Part shown: positions 8,160 to 19,944 of the stretch, one piece after another | Layout of the letters: every line of letters starts with the position of its first letter | Position numbering within the stretch: position 1 is the stretch's first letter | Assembly: GCF_002902985.1 (NCBI RefSeq) | Contig: NZ_CP026167.1 | Span: 1,488,001-1,552,000, forward strand | Length of the DNA stretch: 64,000 nucleotides | Source: Leclercia sp. LSNIH1 | GTDB lineage: Bacteria; Pseudomonadota; Gammaproteobacteria; Enterobacterales; Enterobacteriaceae | Reading direction: 5' to 3' | The notes under the pieces: generated by a model | Told to the model about the DNA's origin: nothing | What the model saw: the letters and a program-made list of their open reading frames with translations, nothing else | Databases searched by the model: none | Translations under genes and position numbers: made by a program

Positions 8160-9608
8160 TTAAAGGCCGATGCACATATATTTGATTTCTAAGTAATCTT
8201 CGATGCCGTATTTGGAACCTTCCCGACCCAGGCCAGAGGCTTTAATGCCGCCGAACGGGGCCACTTCGTTAGAGATAATGCCGGTGTTGATCCCGACGAT
8301 GCCGTACTCCAGCGCCTCGCCGACGCGGAACACGCGGCTTAAATCGCGGGCGTAGAAGTAGGCGGCGAGGCCGAACTCGGTGTCGTTAGCCATATGGATC
8401 ACGTCCGCCTCATCCTTAAAGCGGAACAGCGGGGCCAGCGGGCCGAAGGTCTCCTCTCTGGCGACTTTCGCATCACCGGACACATCTACAAGAATAGTCG
8501 GCTGGAAGAAGTTGCCGCCGAGTTTATGCTGCGATCCGCCGGTGATAATCCGCGCGCCTTTCTCCACCGCGTCGGCAATGTGTTCTTCGACTTTCTCCAC
8601 CGCCTTGCCGTCAATCAGCGGCCCGATGGTGACGCCCTGGGTCAGGCCGTCGCCAATCTGCATTTTTTCCACCGCCTGCTGGAGTTTTTCGGCAAAGCGA
8701 TCGTACACGCCCTCCTGCACGTACAGGCGGTTGGCGCAGACGCAGGTCTGCCCGGCGTTGCGGAACTTGGAGGCCAGCGCCCCTTCCACGGCCTTATCCA
8801 GGTCGGCATCGTCAAAGACAATAAAGGGGGCGTTGCCGCCCAGCTCCAGCGAGACCTTTTTAATGTCCTTCGCGCACTGGGCCATCAGCTGGCGGCCAAT
8901 CTCGGTCGAGCCGGTAAAGGAGAGCTTGCGCACCAGCGGGTTGCCGGTCAGCTCGTTGCCGATATCGGATGCCGAACCGGTGACGACGTTAAACACGCCT
9001 GTCGGGATCCCGGCCCGGTGCGCCAGTTCGGCCAGCGCCAGGGCGGAGTAGGGGGTCTGGCTGGCGGGTTTGAGGACCATGGTGCAGCCTGCCGCCAGCG
9101 CCGGGCCCGCCTTGCGGGTGATCATCGCCGCCGGGAAGTTCCACGGGGTGATGGCGGCAGTGACGCCAATCGGCTGCTTAATCACAATCAACCGCTTGTC
9201 CGCCTGATGGCCCGGGATGGTGTCACCGTAAACGCGTTTCCCCTCTTCGGCGAACCACTCTATAAAGGAGGCGGCATAGCCGATCTCGCCTTTCGCTTCC
9301 GCCAGCGGTTTGCCCTGTTCGAGCGTCATCAGCTGGGCCAGATCGTCCTGGTTCGCCATCATCAAATCGAACCAGCGGCGCAGAATGTTGGCGCGCGCTT
9401 TGGCGGTGAGCGCGCGCCAGGCGGGCAGGGCGCGGTTCGCCGCCTCAATCGCCTCGCGGGTCTCACCGGCGCCCATTTTCGGCACGCTGCCCAGGGTCTG
9501 GCCGTTCGCCGGGTTGGTCACGGCAATCGTCTCGCCGCTGTGGGCGTCGCACCACTCTCCTTCTATATATGCCTGCTGGCGGAATAAGCTGGGATCGTTG
9601 AGTTGCAT
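8160..9608 (-). CDS. gabD: GabD, NADP-dependent succinate-semialdehyde dehydrogenase
   Basis: 482 residues, the same length as E. coli GabD. Catalytic features of the aldehyde dehydrogenase superfamily are visible: the general base glutamate in LELGGNAPF, the nucleophile cysteine in GQTCVCANR, and ITPWNFPAAMITRK for cofactor binding. It oxidises succinate semialdehyde to succinate (and glutarate semialdehyde to glutarate). It lies 23 bases after lhgO and 17 bases before gabT in one transcription unit. A second, NAD-type enzyme for the same reaction is encoded at 61177-62547. Confidence 0.95.
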   Translation of the reverse strand: MQLNDPSLFRQQAYIEGEWCDAHSGETIAVTNPANGQTLGSVPKMGAGETREAIEAANRALPAWRALTAKARANILRRWFDLMMANQDDLAQLMTLEQGKPLAEAKGEIGYAASFIEWFAEEGKRVYGDTIPGHQADKRLIVIKQPIGVTAAITPWNFPAAMITRKAGPALAAGCTMVLKPASQTPYSALALAELAHRAGIPTGVFNVVTGSASDIGNELTGNPLVRKLSFTGSTEIGRQLMAQCAKDIKKVSLELGGNAPFIVFDDADLDKAVEGALASKFRNAGQTCVCANRLYVQEGVYDRFAEKLQQAVEKMQIGDGLTQGVTIGPLIDGKAVEKVEEHIADAVEKGARIITGGSQHKLGGNFFQPTILVDVSGDAKVAREETFGPLAPLFRFKDEADVIHMANDTEFGLAAYFYARDLSRVFRVGEALEYGIVGINTGIISNEVAPFGGIKASGLGREGSKYGIEDYLEIKYMCIGL

Positions 9609-9631
9609 GATGGCTTCCTGTCTCAGAATGA

Positions 9632-10900
9632 TTAACGGGTATACGCGGCGTGTAGTGGCTCTGCGCGACTGGCTGCCCGCAGTGAACGCCCGGGGTTGTG
9701 CTGGCTGGCGAGCAGGGTGTGCACCTTGCTGACAATATGCGCCCCGATGGGGATCGCCGAGGTCGCCGCCGGTGAGGGCGCATTACAGGTATGGATGGTG
9801 CGCGGCGTGGTGACAAATAAAAAGTCGTCGATCAGCTTCCCTTCTGGCGAAACTGCCTGCGCCCTCACACCCGCAGGCCAGGGGTGCAGATCCTTCAGGG
9901 TCAGGCTCGGGCAGTATTTTTGCACCTGGCGCAGGTAGCCGCTTCTGCACAGGGAGTTTTTCATCTCGCTTAAACCCGAGAGAAGGTTGTTTTGCAGCAC
10001 CCGGCGGATGCCCGTTGAACCCAGAATTTCCAGTATATCGGTGAAGGAGAGATCGCTCTTGCGATAGCCTTCGCGCTTAAAGGCGAGCACCGCGTTGGGC
10101 CCCACCGTGACGCTGCCGTCGATCATCCGGGTGAGATGCACGCCCAGGAACGGCATGGCCGGATCGGGGATCGGATAGATAAGGTGGTTCACGATCTGAT
10201 TGTGCTCCGGCGCCAGGCGGAAATATTCTCCGCGGAACGGACAGATAATAAAGCCGGGGTCGATGCCAAGCATTTTCACCAGCCGGTCGGCCATCAGCCC
10301 GGCGCAGCCAATCAGGGTAAGGGCTTCAAACTCGCGCCCGTCGCGGGTATGAATGACAACGCCGCTGGCGTGCTCCTTCAGGGCGCTGACCTCGGCGTTG
10401 AAAATCACCTCCCCGCCTTGTTGCTGGAAGCGTTTTGCCATCGCCGCTGCCACCTCGCGATAGCTGACGATCCCGCTGGAGGGGACAAAAATCCCGCCCA
10501 GCCCGATGATATTGGGTTCGCGCTCGCGCAGTTCGGCACCGCTCAGCCACTCGCGCTCGATCCCGTTGGCGGCGGTGCGATCCCACAGGGCCTGCATCCG
10601 TTCCATCTCCAGCGGGGAGGTGGCGACCAGCATCTTGCCGCAGGTGTCATAGCGAATAGCGTTCTCATCGCAGAAGGCTTTGGTGGCCCGGTTCCCCGCC
10701 AGGCAGAACTGCGCCTTCAGGCTGCCGGGGGTGTAATAGACCCCGGCGTGGATCACCCCGCTGTTGCGTCCGGTCTGGTGGCAGGCCGGGCCCGCCTCCT
10801 TCTCCAGCAGGGCGATGCGGGCATCCGGGTAGAGCGCAATCAGCTGCATGGCGGTCGACATGCCGATAATGCCGCCGCCGGTAATCACGAAGTCATACAT
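9632..10900 (-). CDS. lhgO: LhgO (YgaF), L-2-hydroxyglutarate dehydrogenase
   Basis: 422 residues, the E. coli length. It opens with the FAD-binding motif MYDFVITGGGIIGMSTA and contains HQTGRNSGVIHAGVYYTPGS, the FAD-oxidoreductase signature of this family. It oxidises L-2-hydroxyglutarate to 2-oxoglutarate and passes electrons to membrane quinone. I used ATG 10900 (MYDF), which matches E. coli and has AGGG at suitable spacing; an in-frame ATG lies three codons upstream. It follows csiD by 11 bases. Its substrate is made by CsiD, so the two form a glutarate-to-2-oxoglutarate step. Confidence 0.94.
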   Translation of the reverse strand: MYDFVITGGGIIGMSTAMQLIALYPDARIALLEKEAGPACHQTGRNSGVIHAGVYYTPGSLKAQFCLAGNRATKAFCDENAIRYDTCGKMLVATSPLEMERMQALWDRTAANGIEREWLSGAELREREPNIIGLGGIFVPSSGIVSYREVAAAMAKRFQQQGGEVIFNAEVSALKEHASGVVIHTRDGREFEALTLIGCAGLMADRLVKMLGIDPGFIICPFRGEYFRLAPEHNQIVNHLIYPIPDPAMPFLGVHLTRMIDGSVTVGPNAVLAFKREGYRKSDLSFTDILEILGSTGIRRVLQNNLLSGLSEMKNSLCRSGYLRQVQKYCPSLTLKDLHPWPAGVRAQAVSPEGKLIDDFLFVTTPRTIHTCNAPSPAATSAIPIGAHIVSKVHTLLASQHNPGRSLRAASRAEPLHAAYTR

Positions 10901-10911
10901 CCGCGCCATCC

Positions 10912-11889
10912 CTACTGATGAGTCTGATAGTGGGTGGTGGCATAGCTGATATACCCGCGCTGACGCATCAGCTCCCGACGCAGATCCGGGTGCGGGGTAA
11001 AGCGATCCCGGCCATGCAGCCAGAACATATTGTTAATCAGCAGGAACTTACCCACCGGGACCGGAATGGAGATGATGTGCCTGCTGCTCTCCAGCGCGTC
11101 TGAAAGTTCGCTCAGCCAGACGCCCTCTTCAAAATCTTTCGGCTGGACGAACTGGTCGATATAGCGCATCACCGGACGGCCCTGCTGGTCAACATCGAAC
11201 ACCGGGTGGAAGACATCCTGAGAGACGTTTTTGCTCGGCGGCGCCGTCCAGCGCAGCGGGCGACGGGCCAGCGGATGGCTGAAGAATTTATCCAGCGCTT
11301 CCCAGTCGTCAAGATGCAGCAGCAGGGAGTTGCCGCCCTGCATGTTCTGCTCGTCGATCTTCATCATCAGCACGTAGTCGGTCACTTCATCCACGAAGGT
11401 GCCGTCGTTGTGCAGCTCCAGCACGCGGTGGGGCTGGCGCAGGTAGCTGTCTGAGTTATCGACGTTTTTCACCGTAAAACGGGCGTAGTACTGGCCGCTC
11501 ATGGCGTCGTAATTGGAGCGTCCGATCAGGTGCGCCACGGCGGTGGCGATCTTCACCATCTCGTCGGCCTGGGCGACGTTATCCACCCCGTCGGCGGAGA
11601 TCAGCAGGGCACCCTGGTCACGGCTGAGAAGGGTGTTCAGCAGCAGAGGCTGAAGCTGGTTGCCGCACAGGTCGTCGAGGATCTTCGCCACCCGAAAGCG
11701 CAGGAAGGATTTGTACTCCAGGGCCTGGATGGGCCACTGCTCCACCTCCCGCAGGAACTGCTGCGTGACCTCCGCGGAGAACGTCAGCTCCAGCAGGCGC
11801 GGAGACTGCGCGGAGGGCGCAATGCTAAAACCGGTGATGGTCCGGGCTAACGCCTCGTCGGGCTGTTGTACGGCGGTCAGTGCATTCAT
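10912..11889 (-). CDS. csiD: CsiD (GlaH), glutarate 2-hydroxylase
   Basis: 325 residues, equal to E. coli CsiD, and close to it throughout ([43 protein letters not shown]). It is a 2-oxoglutarate/Fe(II)-dependent dioxygenase; metal ligands are visible as H and D in ELHNDGTF and H in LHGRDRF. It converts glutarate to L-2-hydroxyglutarate. It is first in the cluster csiD-lhgO-gabD-gabT-csiR, so its promoter should drive all five. In E. coli that promoter needs RpoS and cAMP-CRP; a CRP-like site lies about 190 bases upstream here. Confidence 0.94.
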   Translation of the reverse strand: MNALTAVQQPDEALARTITGFSIAPSAQSPRLLELTFSAEVTQQFLREVEQWPIQALEYKSFLRFRVAKILDDLCGNQLQPLLLNTLLSRDQGALLISADGVDNVAQADEMVKIATAVAHLIGRSNYDAMSGQYYARFTVKNVDNSDSYLRQPHRVLELHNDGTFVDEVTDYVLMMKIDEQNMQGGNSLLLHLDDWEALDKFFSHPLARRPLRWTAPPSKNVSQDVFHPVFDVDQQGRPVMRYIDQFVQPKDFEEGVWLSELSDALESSRHIISIPVPVGKFLLINNMFWLHGRDRFTPHPDLRRELMRQRGYISYATTHYQTHQ

Positions 11890-12075
11890 CAGAATCAATC
11901 CTCTCAGAAAGTATTCAGGGAACGGGGTGTTTCGTAGCCATAAATTAAAAATATCTACGTTTTGGCAAAATGGATTTATTCAGGGGGGATTGTTTGAATT
12001 CTGTGATGCAGGCAGGAAAAACAGGCGAAATAGTCGGCAAAAAGCGCGCTCAGGTCGCGATCTCACCGCGCAGGC

Positions 12076-12089
12076 GTGATGCGCCTCAC
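12076..12089. promoter_or_regulatory. Candidate CRP site between csiD and the APC permease gene
   Basis: GTGATGCGCCTCAC is GTGA-N6-TCAC, the inner CRP consensus, in the 347-base divergent intergenic region (11890-12236). It lies about 187 bases before csiD and 148 bases before the permease gene. CRP control of csiD is known in E. coli; which gene this site serves is inference. The rest of the region is AT-rich promoter sequence with no other motif I can support. Confidence 0.45.
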
Positions 12090-12236
12090 GGAAAATGCGG
12101 GTTAACCATAACAAAAACGTGACATATCCATACAAATCTTAACAAATCGCGAGAGTGGTGCTGTACGGCTTTCAGGCGCTCTTCTATACCTTGATTCGTG
12201 TTACCTGCGGCCTAATCACTACACAGAGAAAAACGT

Positions 12237-13718
12237 ATGGAACAGACTTCTGGCAAGAAAAATGAAGCAATTCATAGCGATAATACACAGCAATTTCACC
12301 GCTCCATCGGCCTTATCTCTAACTTTTCGCTCGGATTCACCTACCTCTCGCCGCTGACGGCGGTCTACTCCCTCTTTGCCCTGGCGGTGACGCTGGCGGG
12401 GCCACCGGCTATCTGGTGGATCCCAATTGTCGCCTGCGGACAGCTGCTGGTGGCGCTGGTATTTGGCGAGGTGGCGTCGCAGTATCCCATTACTGGCGGG
12501 CTGTACCCGTGGGCCAGACGCCTGTGGGGCAAAAAATATGCGTGGATCGCCGCCTGGATCTACCTCTGGGCACTGGTGGTGACCATCACCTCGGTAGCGG
12601 AATATACCGCCACCTTCGTCGGGTCACTGTTCGGCTTTGCGATCTCCGCCGGCAACATGCTGATCACCTCGGTGGTGCTGCTCCTGATGATGATGGCGGT
12701 GAACATGTCGGGCACCAAAAATCTCGCCCGGGTGGCCCGAATTGGCTTCTGGTGCGAGATCGTCAGCGTGATTGCGCTCGGGATCTACCTGCTGATATTC
12801 CATCGCGCGCAGCCCTTCTCGGTGGTCTTCGACTCGATGGGCGTGATCGCCAAAGATGGCAGCTACCAGCCGGCGTTTATGGCGGCGGCGCTGATCGGCC
12901 TGTTTATGTTCTTCGGCTTTGAAGCCTGCGGCAACGTGGCGGAAGAGGTGAAAAACCCGAGCAAGAAGATCCCGGTGGCGATGATCCTGAGCATCGTCTT
13001 TGGTGCCATCTCGGCGCTGATCTCGATCCTCGGCTACCTGCTCGCCTCCCCGAATCTGATGAACATCGTCAACGGCCAGATTGCCGATCCGATCCCGGCG
13101 ATCCTCAACGAAGCCCTGGGAGAAACCGGCGCCACGGTATTTATCATCATCGCGGTGATCGCCATGCTGTCGTGCATCCTGTCGCTACAGGCCGCGCTGA
13201 GCCGCCTGATCTTCTCCTTCTCCCGCGACCAGATGCTACCGGGTAGCGCCTGGATGTCGAAGCTGTCGAAAAACAGCGTCCCGGACAACGCGATGATCGT
13301 CAGCTGCCTGCTGCCGGTGCTCATCTGCGTGTGGGTTTACTTCCAGCCGGATAACCTGGCGCGCATCACCGCCTTTGCGGTTATCGGTATCTACATTTCG
13401 TTCCAGATGGTGGTGCTGGCGGCGCTGCGCCAGCGGCTGAAAGGCTGGAAACCCGCCGGGGAGTGGAGCGTCGGCGGCTGGGGAATGCTGGTCAATATCC
13501 TGGCGCTGGCCTACGGCCTGTGCGGCATCTGGTTGCTGGCCCAGCCTGCCGAGAGCGCAAGTTTTATCGACCGCTGGACGGTGCTGGTGGGGCTGTCGGT
13601 GGTGGTGATTTCGGGGCTGGTGTACATGGCGCTGGCCCGACCGTTTGGCCGCTCAAACGCGCCGGAAAACGACGCGATCGAGCACGCAAAACGCCTTAAC
13701 GCGGGACAATCTCTGTAA
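12237..13718 (+). CDS. APC-superfamily amino acid permease, probable GABA/putrescine-type importer
   Basis: 493 residues with about 12 hydrophobic segments in the inner membrane. It starts with SIGLISNFSLGFTYLSPLTAVY and has GLYPWARRLWGKK, both typical of the amino acid/choline transporter (ACT) branch of the APC superfamily. Close relatives include GABA and choline permeases, but this is not the usual enterobacterial GabP. It is transcribed away from csiD and lies 33 bases before patD, in one unit. Because gabP is missing from its usual place between gabT and csiR, I infer that this permease supplies GABA or a related amine to the pathway; the substrate is untested. Confidence 0.8.
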   Translation: MEQTSGKKNEAIHSDNTQQFHRSIGLISNFSLGFTYLSPLTAVYSLFALAVTLAGPPAIWWIPIVACGQLLVALVFGEVASQYPITGGLYPWARRLWGKKYAWIAAWIYLWALVVTITSVAEYTATFVGSLFGFAISAGNMLITSVVLLLMMMAVNMSGTKNLARVARIGFWCEIVSVIALGIYLLIFHRAQPFSVVFDSMGVIAKDGSYQPAFMAAALIGLFMFFGFEACGNVAEEVKNPSKKIPVAMILSIVFGAISALISILGYLLASPNLMNIVNGQIADPIPAILNEALGETGATVFIIIAVIAMLSCILSLQAALSRLIFSFSRDQMLPGSAWMSKLSKNSVPDNAMIVSCLLPVLICVWVYFQPDNLARITAFAVIGIYISFQMVVLAALRQRLKGWKPAGEWSVGGWGMLVNILALAYGLCGIWLLAQPAESASFIDRWTVLVGLSVVVISGLVYMALARPFGRSNAPENDAIEHAKRLNAGQSL

Positions 13719-13751
13719 TTCACTCAGACCATAAAAACAATGGAGTCGGCT

Positions 13752-15176
13752 ATGCAACACAACTTACTGATTAATGGCGAACTGGTTGCGGGTTCAGGTG
13801 AGATGCAACCCGTGTACAACCCGGCCACCGGCGAGGTCCTGCTGGAGATAGCCGAAGCCAGCCCGGAGCAGGTGGATGCCGCAGTGCAGGCGGCCGATCG
13901 TGCCTTCCGTACCTGGGGCCAGACCACGCCGAAAGCGCGCGCTGAATGTTTGCTGAAGCTGGCGGAGGTGATTGAGCAGAACGCCGACACCTTTGCCCGT
14001 CTGGAGTCGCAGAACTGCGGCAAGCCGCTGCACTGCGTGCTGAACGACGAGATCCCGGCCATTGTCGACGTGTTCCGCTTCTTTGCAGGTGCCACCCGCT
14101 GCCTGAATGGCCTGGCCGCCGGGGAGTATATGGAGGGGCACACCTCGATGATCCGTCGCGATCCGGTGGGCGTTGTCGCCTCCATCGCCCCGTGGAACTA
14201 TCCTCTGATGATGGCGGCCTGGAAGCTGGGCCCGGCGCTGGCGGCGGGCAACTGCGTGGTGCTTAAACCCTCTGAGATCACCCCGCTCACCGCCCTGAAG
14301 CTGGCCGAGCTGGCAAAAGATATCTTCCCGGCCGGGGTGATTAACGTCCTGTTTGGCCGGGGGAAAACCGTGGGCGACCCGCTGACCGGCCACGACAAGG
14401 TGCGCATGGTCTCCCTGACCGGCTCCATCGCCACCGGGGAGCACATTATTTCCCATACCGCGCCGTCGATTAAGCGCACCCATATGGAGCTCGGCGGCAA
14501 ATCGCCGGTGATCGTCTTTAACGACGCCGATATCGATGCGGTGGTGGAGGGGGTACGCACCTTCGGGTTCTATAACGCCGGGCAGGACTGCACCGCCGCC
14601 TGCCGTATCTATGCGCAAAAAGAGGTCTATAACACGCTGGTGGAAAAACTGGGCGTCGCCGTCGCCAGCCTGAAAATGGGCGCCCCGGACGATGAAACCA
14701 CCGAGCTGGGCCCGGTCAGTTCCGCCGCCCATCTGACCCGCGTCAGCGAGGCGGTAGAGCGCGCCAAAGCCCTGCCGCACATTCACGTGGTCACCGGCGG
14801 CAATGTGGCGGGCGGCAGCGGGTATTACTACCAGCCCACCCTGCTGGCCGGTGCGAAACAGGAGGATGAGATCGTCCAGCGCGAGGTCTTCGGCCCGGTG
14901 GTGAGCGTGAGCATGTTTGACGACGAAGAGCAGGTGCTGGAGTGGGCCAATGACTCCCGGTATGGCCTGGCCTCATCGGTCTGGACCCAGGACGTGGGTC
15001 GCGCGCACCGCATGAGCGCCCGCCTGCAATACGGCTGCACCTGGGTGAACACCCACTTTATGCTGGTCAGCGAGATGCCGCACGGCGGGCAGAAGCTCTC
15101 CGGTTACGGCAAGGATATGTCGATGTACGGGCTGGAAGATTACACCGTGGTGCGGCACGTAATGGTGAAGCACTAA
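13752..15176 (+). CDS. patD: PatD, gamma-aminobutyraldehyde dehydrogenase
   Basis: 474 residues, the same length as E. coli PatD (YdcW/Prr), and almost continuous similarity by eye ([39 protein letters not shown]). The catalytic cysteine is in GQDCTAACR and the glutamate in MELGGKSPV. It oxidises 4-aminobutanal, formed from putrescine, to GABA with NAD. I used ATG 13752, which has GGAG seven bases upstream and matches E. coli. In E. coli patD is at the end of ydcSTUV. Here it is beside the gab genes, so putrescine-derived GABA can go directly to GabT/GabD. A REP pair follows. Confidence 0.92.
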   Translation: MQHNLLINGELVAGSGEMQPVYNPATGEVLLEIAEASPEQVDAAVQAADRAFRTWGQTTPKARAECLLKLAEVIEQNADTFARLESQNCGKPLHCVLNDEIPAIVDVFRFFAGATRCLNGLAAGEYMEGHTSMIRRDPVGVVASIAPWNYPLMMAAWKLGPALAAGNCVVLKPSEITPLTALKLAELAKDIFPAGVINVLFGRGKTVGDPLTGHDKVRMVSLTGSIATGEHIISHTAPSIKRTHMELGGKSPVIVFNDADIDAVVEGVRTFGFYNAGQDCTAACRIYAQKEVYNTLVEKLGVAVASLKMGAPDDETTELGPVSSAAHLTRVSEAVERAKALPHIHVVTGGNVAGGSGYYYQPTLLAGAKQEDEIVQREVFGPVVSVSMFDDEEQVLEWANDSRYGLASSVWTQDVGRAHRMSARLQYGCTWVNTHFMLVSEMPHGGQKLSGYGKDMSMYGLEDYTVVRHVMVKH

Positions 15177-15181
15177 CCGGC

Positions 15182-15254
15182 ATTGCCCGGCGGCGCTGCG
15201 CTTGTACGGGCCTGGGGTGTTGTAGGCCGGGTAAGCGCAGCGCCACCCGGCGTA
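15182..15254. repeat. REP/BIME palindromic repeat pair
   Basis: Two inverted REP units face each other: GCCCGGCGGCGCTGCGCTTG and GGGTAAGCGCAGCGCCACCC. They lie between the convergent ends of patD and mcrC, a usual place for enterobacterial BIMEs. Confidence 0.85.
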
Positions 15255-15272
15255 AATGTGCCCACGCTTGCT

Positions 15273-16376
15273 TTATGGCTGCGCGCAGTCGTAAGCCAAA
15301 TCCAGGAGCTGATTTTTTATCGATCGTGCATCCGCCGCCATATCGACTGTCGCAAAATGGATCTTATGCCCTTGGGTGACAATGTATTCATTCATCATGT
15401 ACCCAACAGCAGGGTGCAACAGCATGCCTGCGGCGTGAAGGGATAACGGATCGGCATCGCTCTCCTGCGTGCGCAGATAGGTATACAGCTGATAAATATA
15501 GCCGCTGCGCAGAGTCGTATCACGATGCCAGCCCTTAGTGACGATCGCATTAAATTTAGTATCAATAATGATGCGCTTCGCATTCACCCGATGTTCAAGA
15601 ATGATATCTGACTGCATCGTCGGGAAGATATCAGCACTGCCTGGGCTTTGATCGCTCAATGCCCATTTCAGCTCTTTCCCGGCAGATACCTGCCAGATCC
15701 CTTTTTTGAGGTGGACGCGATAAAAACCGGCAATGCCTTTCTCAAACAGCTTTCGCATCCAGGAGAGATTATCTGAAGGGGCGGGTAACAGATGATGACC
15801 TTTATCCTGAGTGGGTAACAGCAACTGAAAGGCCAGTTGCGCAGCATCCACCATCGGTTTATCGGCCGCATCATGGCGGCCAAAGCGTGTCACCGAGGGC
15901 AGTTCGCGGTTGTCAGGGAACTCGCCGTTAATGCCCTCACGACGCAGCGCCATTGCCGCATAGCGGCACTCTGCGGCCAGTGCAGGTTTAGTGATGAGCG
16001 AGGTGAGGCGTTCTAACGCACAGCGAACGTAGCGATTTCGCGGCGTATCGAGAGTCATCTCCTGGAACTGGCAGGCAACCCGGCCCCGATCCAGCAGCTG
16101 ATGGCTGGCGGTATGCAGAATATCAATTCTTCCCCGTACCCGGTTCAGACTGGCATGCCGGGTTTGATAGCCCATGCTTAAATTGCGACGGCGGCGCAGC
16201 GCAATCTCATGGAGCAGGATCTTCGCCACCAGATCGGGGATCTCATCCGGATTATCTTCCACGGCAACGTAGCTCCGCCCCAGCTCGCGAAACAGATCGG
16301 AAGCGTACAGCATCAATAACCAGAGATTGCGCACGGGAATGCGCGACGTCTTAAGTTGCTCTTCGCCGGAAGTCAT
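15273..16376 (-). CDS. mcrC: McrC-like nuclease subunit of a modification-dependent restriction system
   Basis: 367 residues, McrC family. The N-terminal IPVRNLWLLMLYASDLFRELG is the typical McrC opening. The C-terminal half has the PD-(D/E)xK nuclease core: D in MQSDIILEHR, then IIIDTKFNAI (DxK). McrC acts as the endonuclease bound to the GTP-driven McrB ring. The start ATG overlaps the McrB stop as ATGA (16373-16376), so translation is coupled. The gene itself is intact, but its mcrB partner is split by an insertion element, so the system is probably off. Confidence 0.88.
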   Translation of the reverse strand: MTSGEEQLKTSRIPVRNLWLLMLYASDLFRELGRSYVAVEDNPDEIPDLVAKILLHEIALRRRRNLSMGYQTRHASLNRVRGRIDILHTASHQLLDRGRVACQFQEMTLDTPRNRYVRCALERLTSLITKPALAAECRYAAMALRREGINGEFPDNRELPSVTRFGRHDAADKPMVDAAQLAFQLLLPTQDKGHHLLPAPSDNLSWMRKLFEKGIAGFYRVHLKKGIWQVSAGKELKWALSDQSPGSADIFPTMQSDIILEHRVNAKRIIIDTKFNAIVTKGWHRDTTLRSGYIYQLYTYLRTQESDADPLSLHAAGMLLHPAVGYMMNEYIVTQGHKIHFATVDMAADARSIKNQLLDLAYDCAQP

Positions 16377-17325
16377 TGTGCTAATAACACTTTTCTTGCG
16401 TCGTTGACTTTGTTCGGGGCATCGAACCAGTATTCGGCGAGCAGCGGACAAATTTCCGTTTCGACAACCTGTTCATACCAGGCAATAGCCTCGCCAATCT
16501 GCTGGCCGGCTGCTGGGGTGACATAGCTGTGCCCGACGCAGAACTGCGGCCCCAGGGCGAGGTCATTTGCCAGCATCTCATTCAGTGCCGTCAGACGCGA
16601 TTCGATTAAATTCAGAACATCCGGATCGACCGCAAATTTTTGGTTCACCCAGTTTTTCCACGCCTCATTAAATACCGGCTTCAGGTCGATAAACGCGAAA
16701 CGGCGGCGCAGGGCTAAGTCGAGGAGCGCCAGGGAACGGTCGGCAATATTCATGGTGCCGATGATGTATAAGTTCTCGGGGATATAGATTTTTTCATCCG
16801 GAGCCGTGCGATAGGAGAGTTCCAGCGCCTCAGTCGGGGTGCGTTTATCAGCTTCCATCAGCGTAAGCGTTTCACCAAAAATTTGCGCCGGATTGCCACG
16901 GTTGATCTCTTCAATAATCACCACATATTTCGCGGCGGGGTTATTAAGCGCTTTGTTGATGGCATTTACGAATGGCCCGTCGATAAGCTCTAAACGTCCC
17001 TCTTTGCCGGGGCGCCAGCCACGAATAAAGTCTTCATAAGAGAGGTTCGGGTGGAACTGTACCGCGCTGATCCGCTCAGGGGCTTTTTCACCCGTCAGGC
17101 AGTAAGCCAGACGGCGCGCCAGCCAGGTTTTGCCGGTGCCGGGGGGGCCCTGAAGGATCAGGTTCTTTTTGTCTTTTAGCCGCTGAAGGATGAAGTGAAT
17201 CTTCTCTTCATCCAGGAAGCAGCCTTCTTCAATCAGATGGCTAAGAGTGTAAGAGGCGTTATTTTTGCCGGGCACGGCAGCATTATTGAAGTGAATATAT
17301 TGATATTTTCCATTACCATGGAACG

Positions 17326-18529
<1,204 letters not shown>

Positions 18530-19575
18530 CTCTCCATCCTTACGTAATTTCTGCAGGTAATGAGAAATGGTATGTTCAATCGTATTATTATCAGGATGCT
18601 CGGCCTGAATTTCTTCCCGGTAGGTTTCAATAAACTCAGTGCGTGTTAAGTGAGGACTGTTTTTCGCCAGACATAATTTTTTTACTTTGTCCAAAAGGGA
18701 TACTTTCCACCCCTTTTGTTCCTTATCATCGGCCCTGTTCCATGCCATCAGAGAAAGTTCAGGAAAAGAATGAACAGGGCAGTCTGGTTGACTGAATAGA
18801 TTATTAATATCGGATCTGATATTCAGGTAGTTTCGCCCACTGCTGCGACCTTTTTTTCCATCCCGTAGAATCGTAATATTGAGCACATTCTGAATATAAG
18901 ATTTCGACTGGCTATCCAGGGTGGGGTAAAACCACGGGCAACACCAGTACAGCCCGATGGTCAGATTCCAGCCTACATTACGCACACCAGATGCGTTATC
19001 GTAGCTATAAATGAAATTTGCCGAATTTGTTGGGTTATCCGCATAATTCAGGGCCTGAGCGAACATCTCCCACAGCTTATCGATGTCAGCGGTATGACGT
19101 TTTCCTTCACTACTAAAAAACCATGATTTCTGGTTGTTAAGAACTGGAACTCCGGCAAACGAATCGGGCACGGTTTCGCTAACGCCTATTAATTTCGCCA
19201 GATGACCGGCGATATTGCTCCGATTGGCGTCCGTGAGAGTGCGATTGAATAAACCTATTGTCGTAAATGGACAAATATCTTTTAACGGGTAAGGCTCGCC
19301 CTGGGCTGGTTTGTCTTGCAGATGAGACATCCCGGCGACCTCGGTGGTGATCTGATGAATGCCTGCGACCAGTTCATCTCGCCTGCTTCGCCATGTTAGT
19401 AGCTGTTTGGCAAAAGCCTGATAAAAATTCGCCCACACAAATCTGCCATCTTTTTCAGCCGCGTCCATATGTTCTCCAGTCAAGATTTTCAGTTAGTTAT
19501 CCTTCTTTTGCTGGCATTTTACGGGAACATCAAGTGCAATGCCTAACTACCTAAAACAAGGATCACCGAAAGGTG

Positions 19576-19629
19576 TATATACTTTCTATATGGATCATAT
19601 TTATCTCTCCCTATATACTTTGCATATAG
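19576..19629 (+). promoter_or_regulatory. Repeated palindromic operator before a toxin-antitoxin-like pair
   Basis: Two related palindromes lie just upstream of the 94-residue gene: TATATACTTTCTATAT (about 19576-19591) and CTATATACTTTGCATATAG (19611-19629), each with TATA-rich arms around ACTTT. They overlap the likely promoter. Such paired operators are common in autoregulated toxin-antitoxin operons. The region also lies between this operon and the divergent mcrB start. Confidence 0.55.
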
Positions 19630-19648
19630 TTTTATAGAGAGGTTAATC

Positions 19649-19933
19649 ATGCCCACCCCAACACGTACTCCTCCGAAAAAATTCCTGTTCCAGCTTCGTT
19701 CTGTCGATAACGAATTTGGCGTCAGCGAGGAGACTTTTGCCCGTCTGATGGCGGAGCTCTCGCTGAATCAGACCGAGTTAGTCCATAAGGCGTTACGCAA
19801 CCTTGCTAAAGAGGTGCTTCCCGCTTACGAACAGGACGACGGCCCGCTGACCGACGCGCAACATGCCGCCGTTAAGAAACTGTCAGGCCTCGACATCTCA
19901 GAGGACGATCTGGACTCTCCATTATTTAAATAA
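19649..19933 (+). CDS. Putative antitoxin-like small protein (94 aa)
   Basis: I do not recognise a named family. The protein starts with a short basic stretch (MPTPTRTPPKKFLFQLRSVD), which could form a ribbon-helix-helix-like DNA contact, followed by helical segments (EETFARLMAELSLNQTELVH) and an acidic C-terminus (DISEDDLDSPLF). Basic N-terminus, acidic tail, operators upstream and a downstream PemK/MazF-like gene 11 bases away all fit an antitoxin. The ribosome site AGAGAGG is well placed. Divergent from mcrB with about 180 bases between. Confidence 0.6.
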   Translation: MPTPTRTPPKKFLFQLRSVDNEFGVSEETFARLMAELSLNQTELVHKALRNLAKEVLPAYEQDDGPLTDAQHAAVKKLSGLDISEDDLDSPLFK

Positions 19934-19944
19934 GCAGGATGCTT

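Noticed and set aside
8394..9587. A 397-codon plus-strand frame opposite gabD
   Set aside because: Antisense to a well-supported aldehyde dehydrogenase; histidine- and glycine-rich with no domain.
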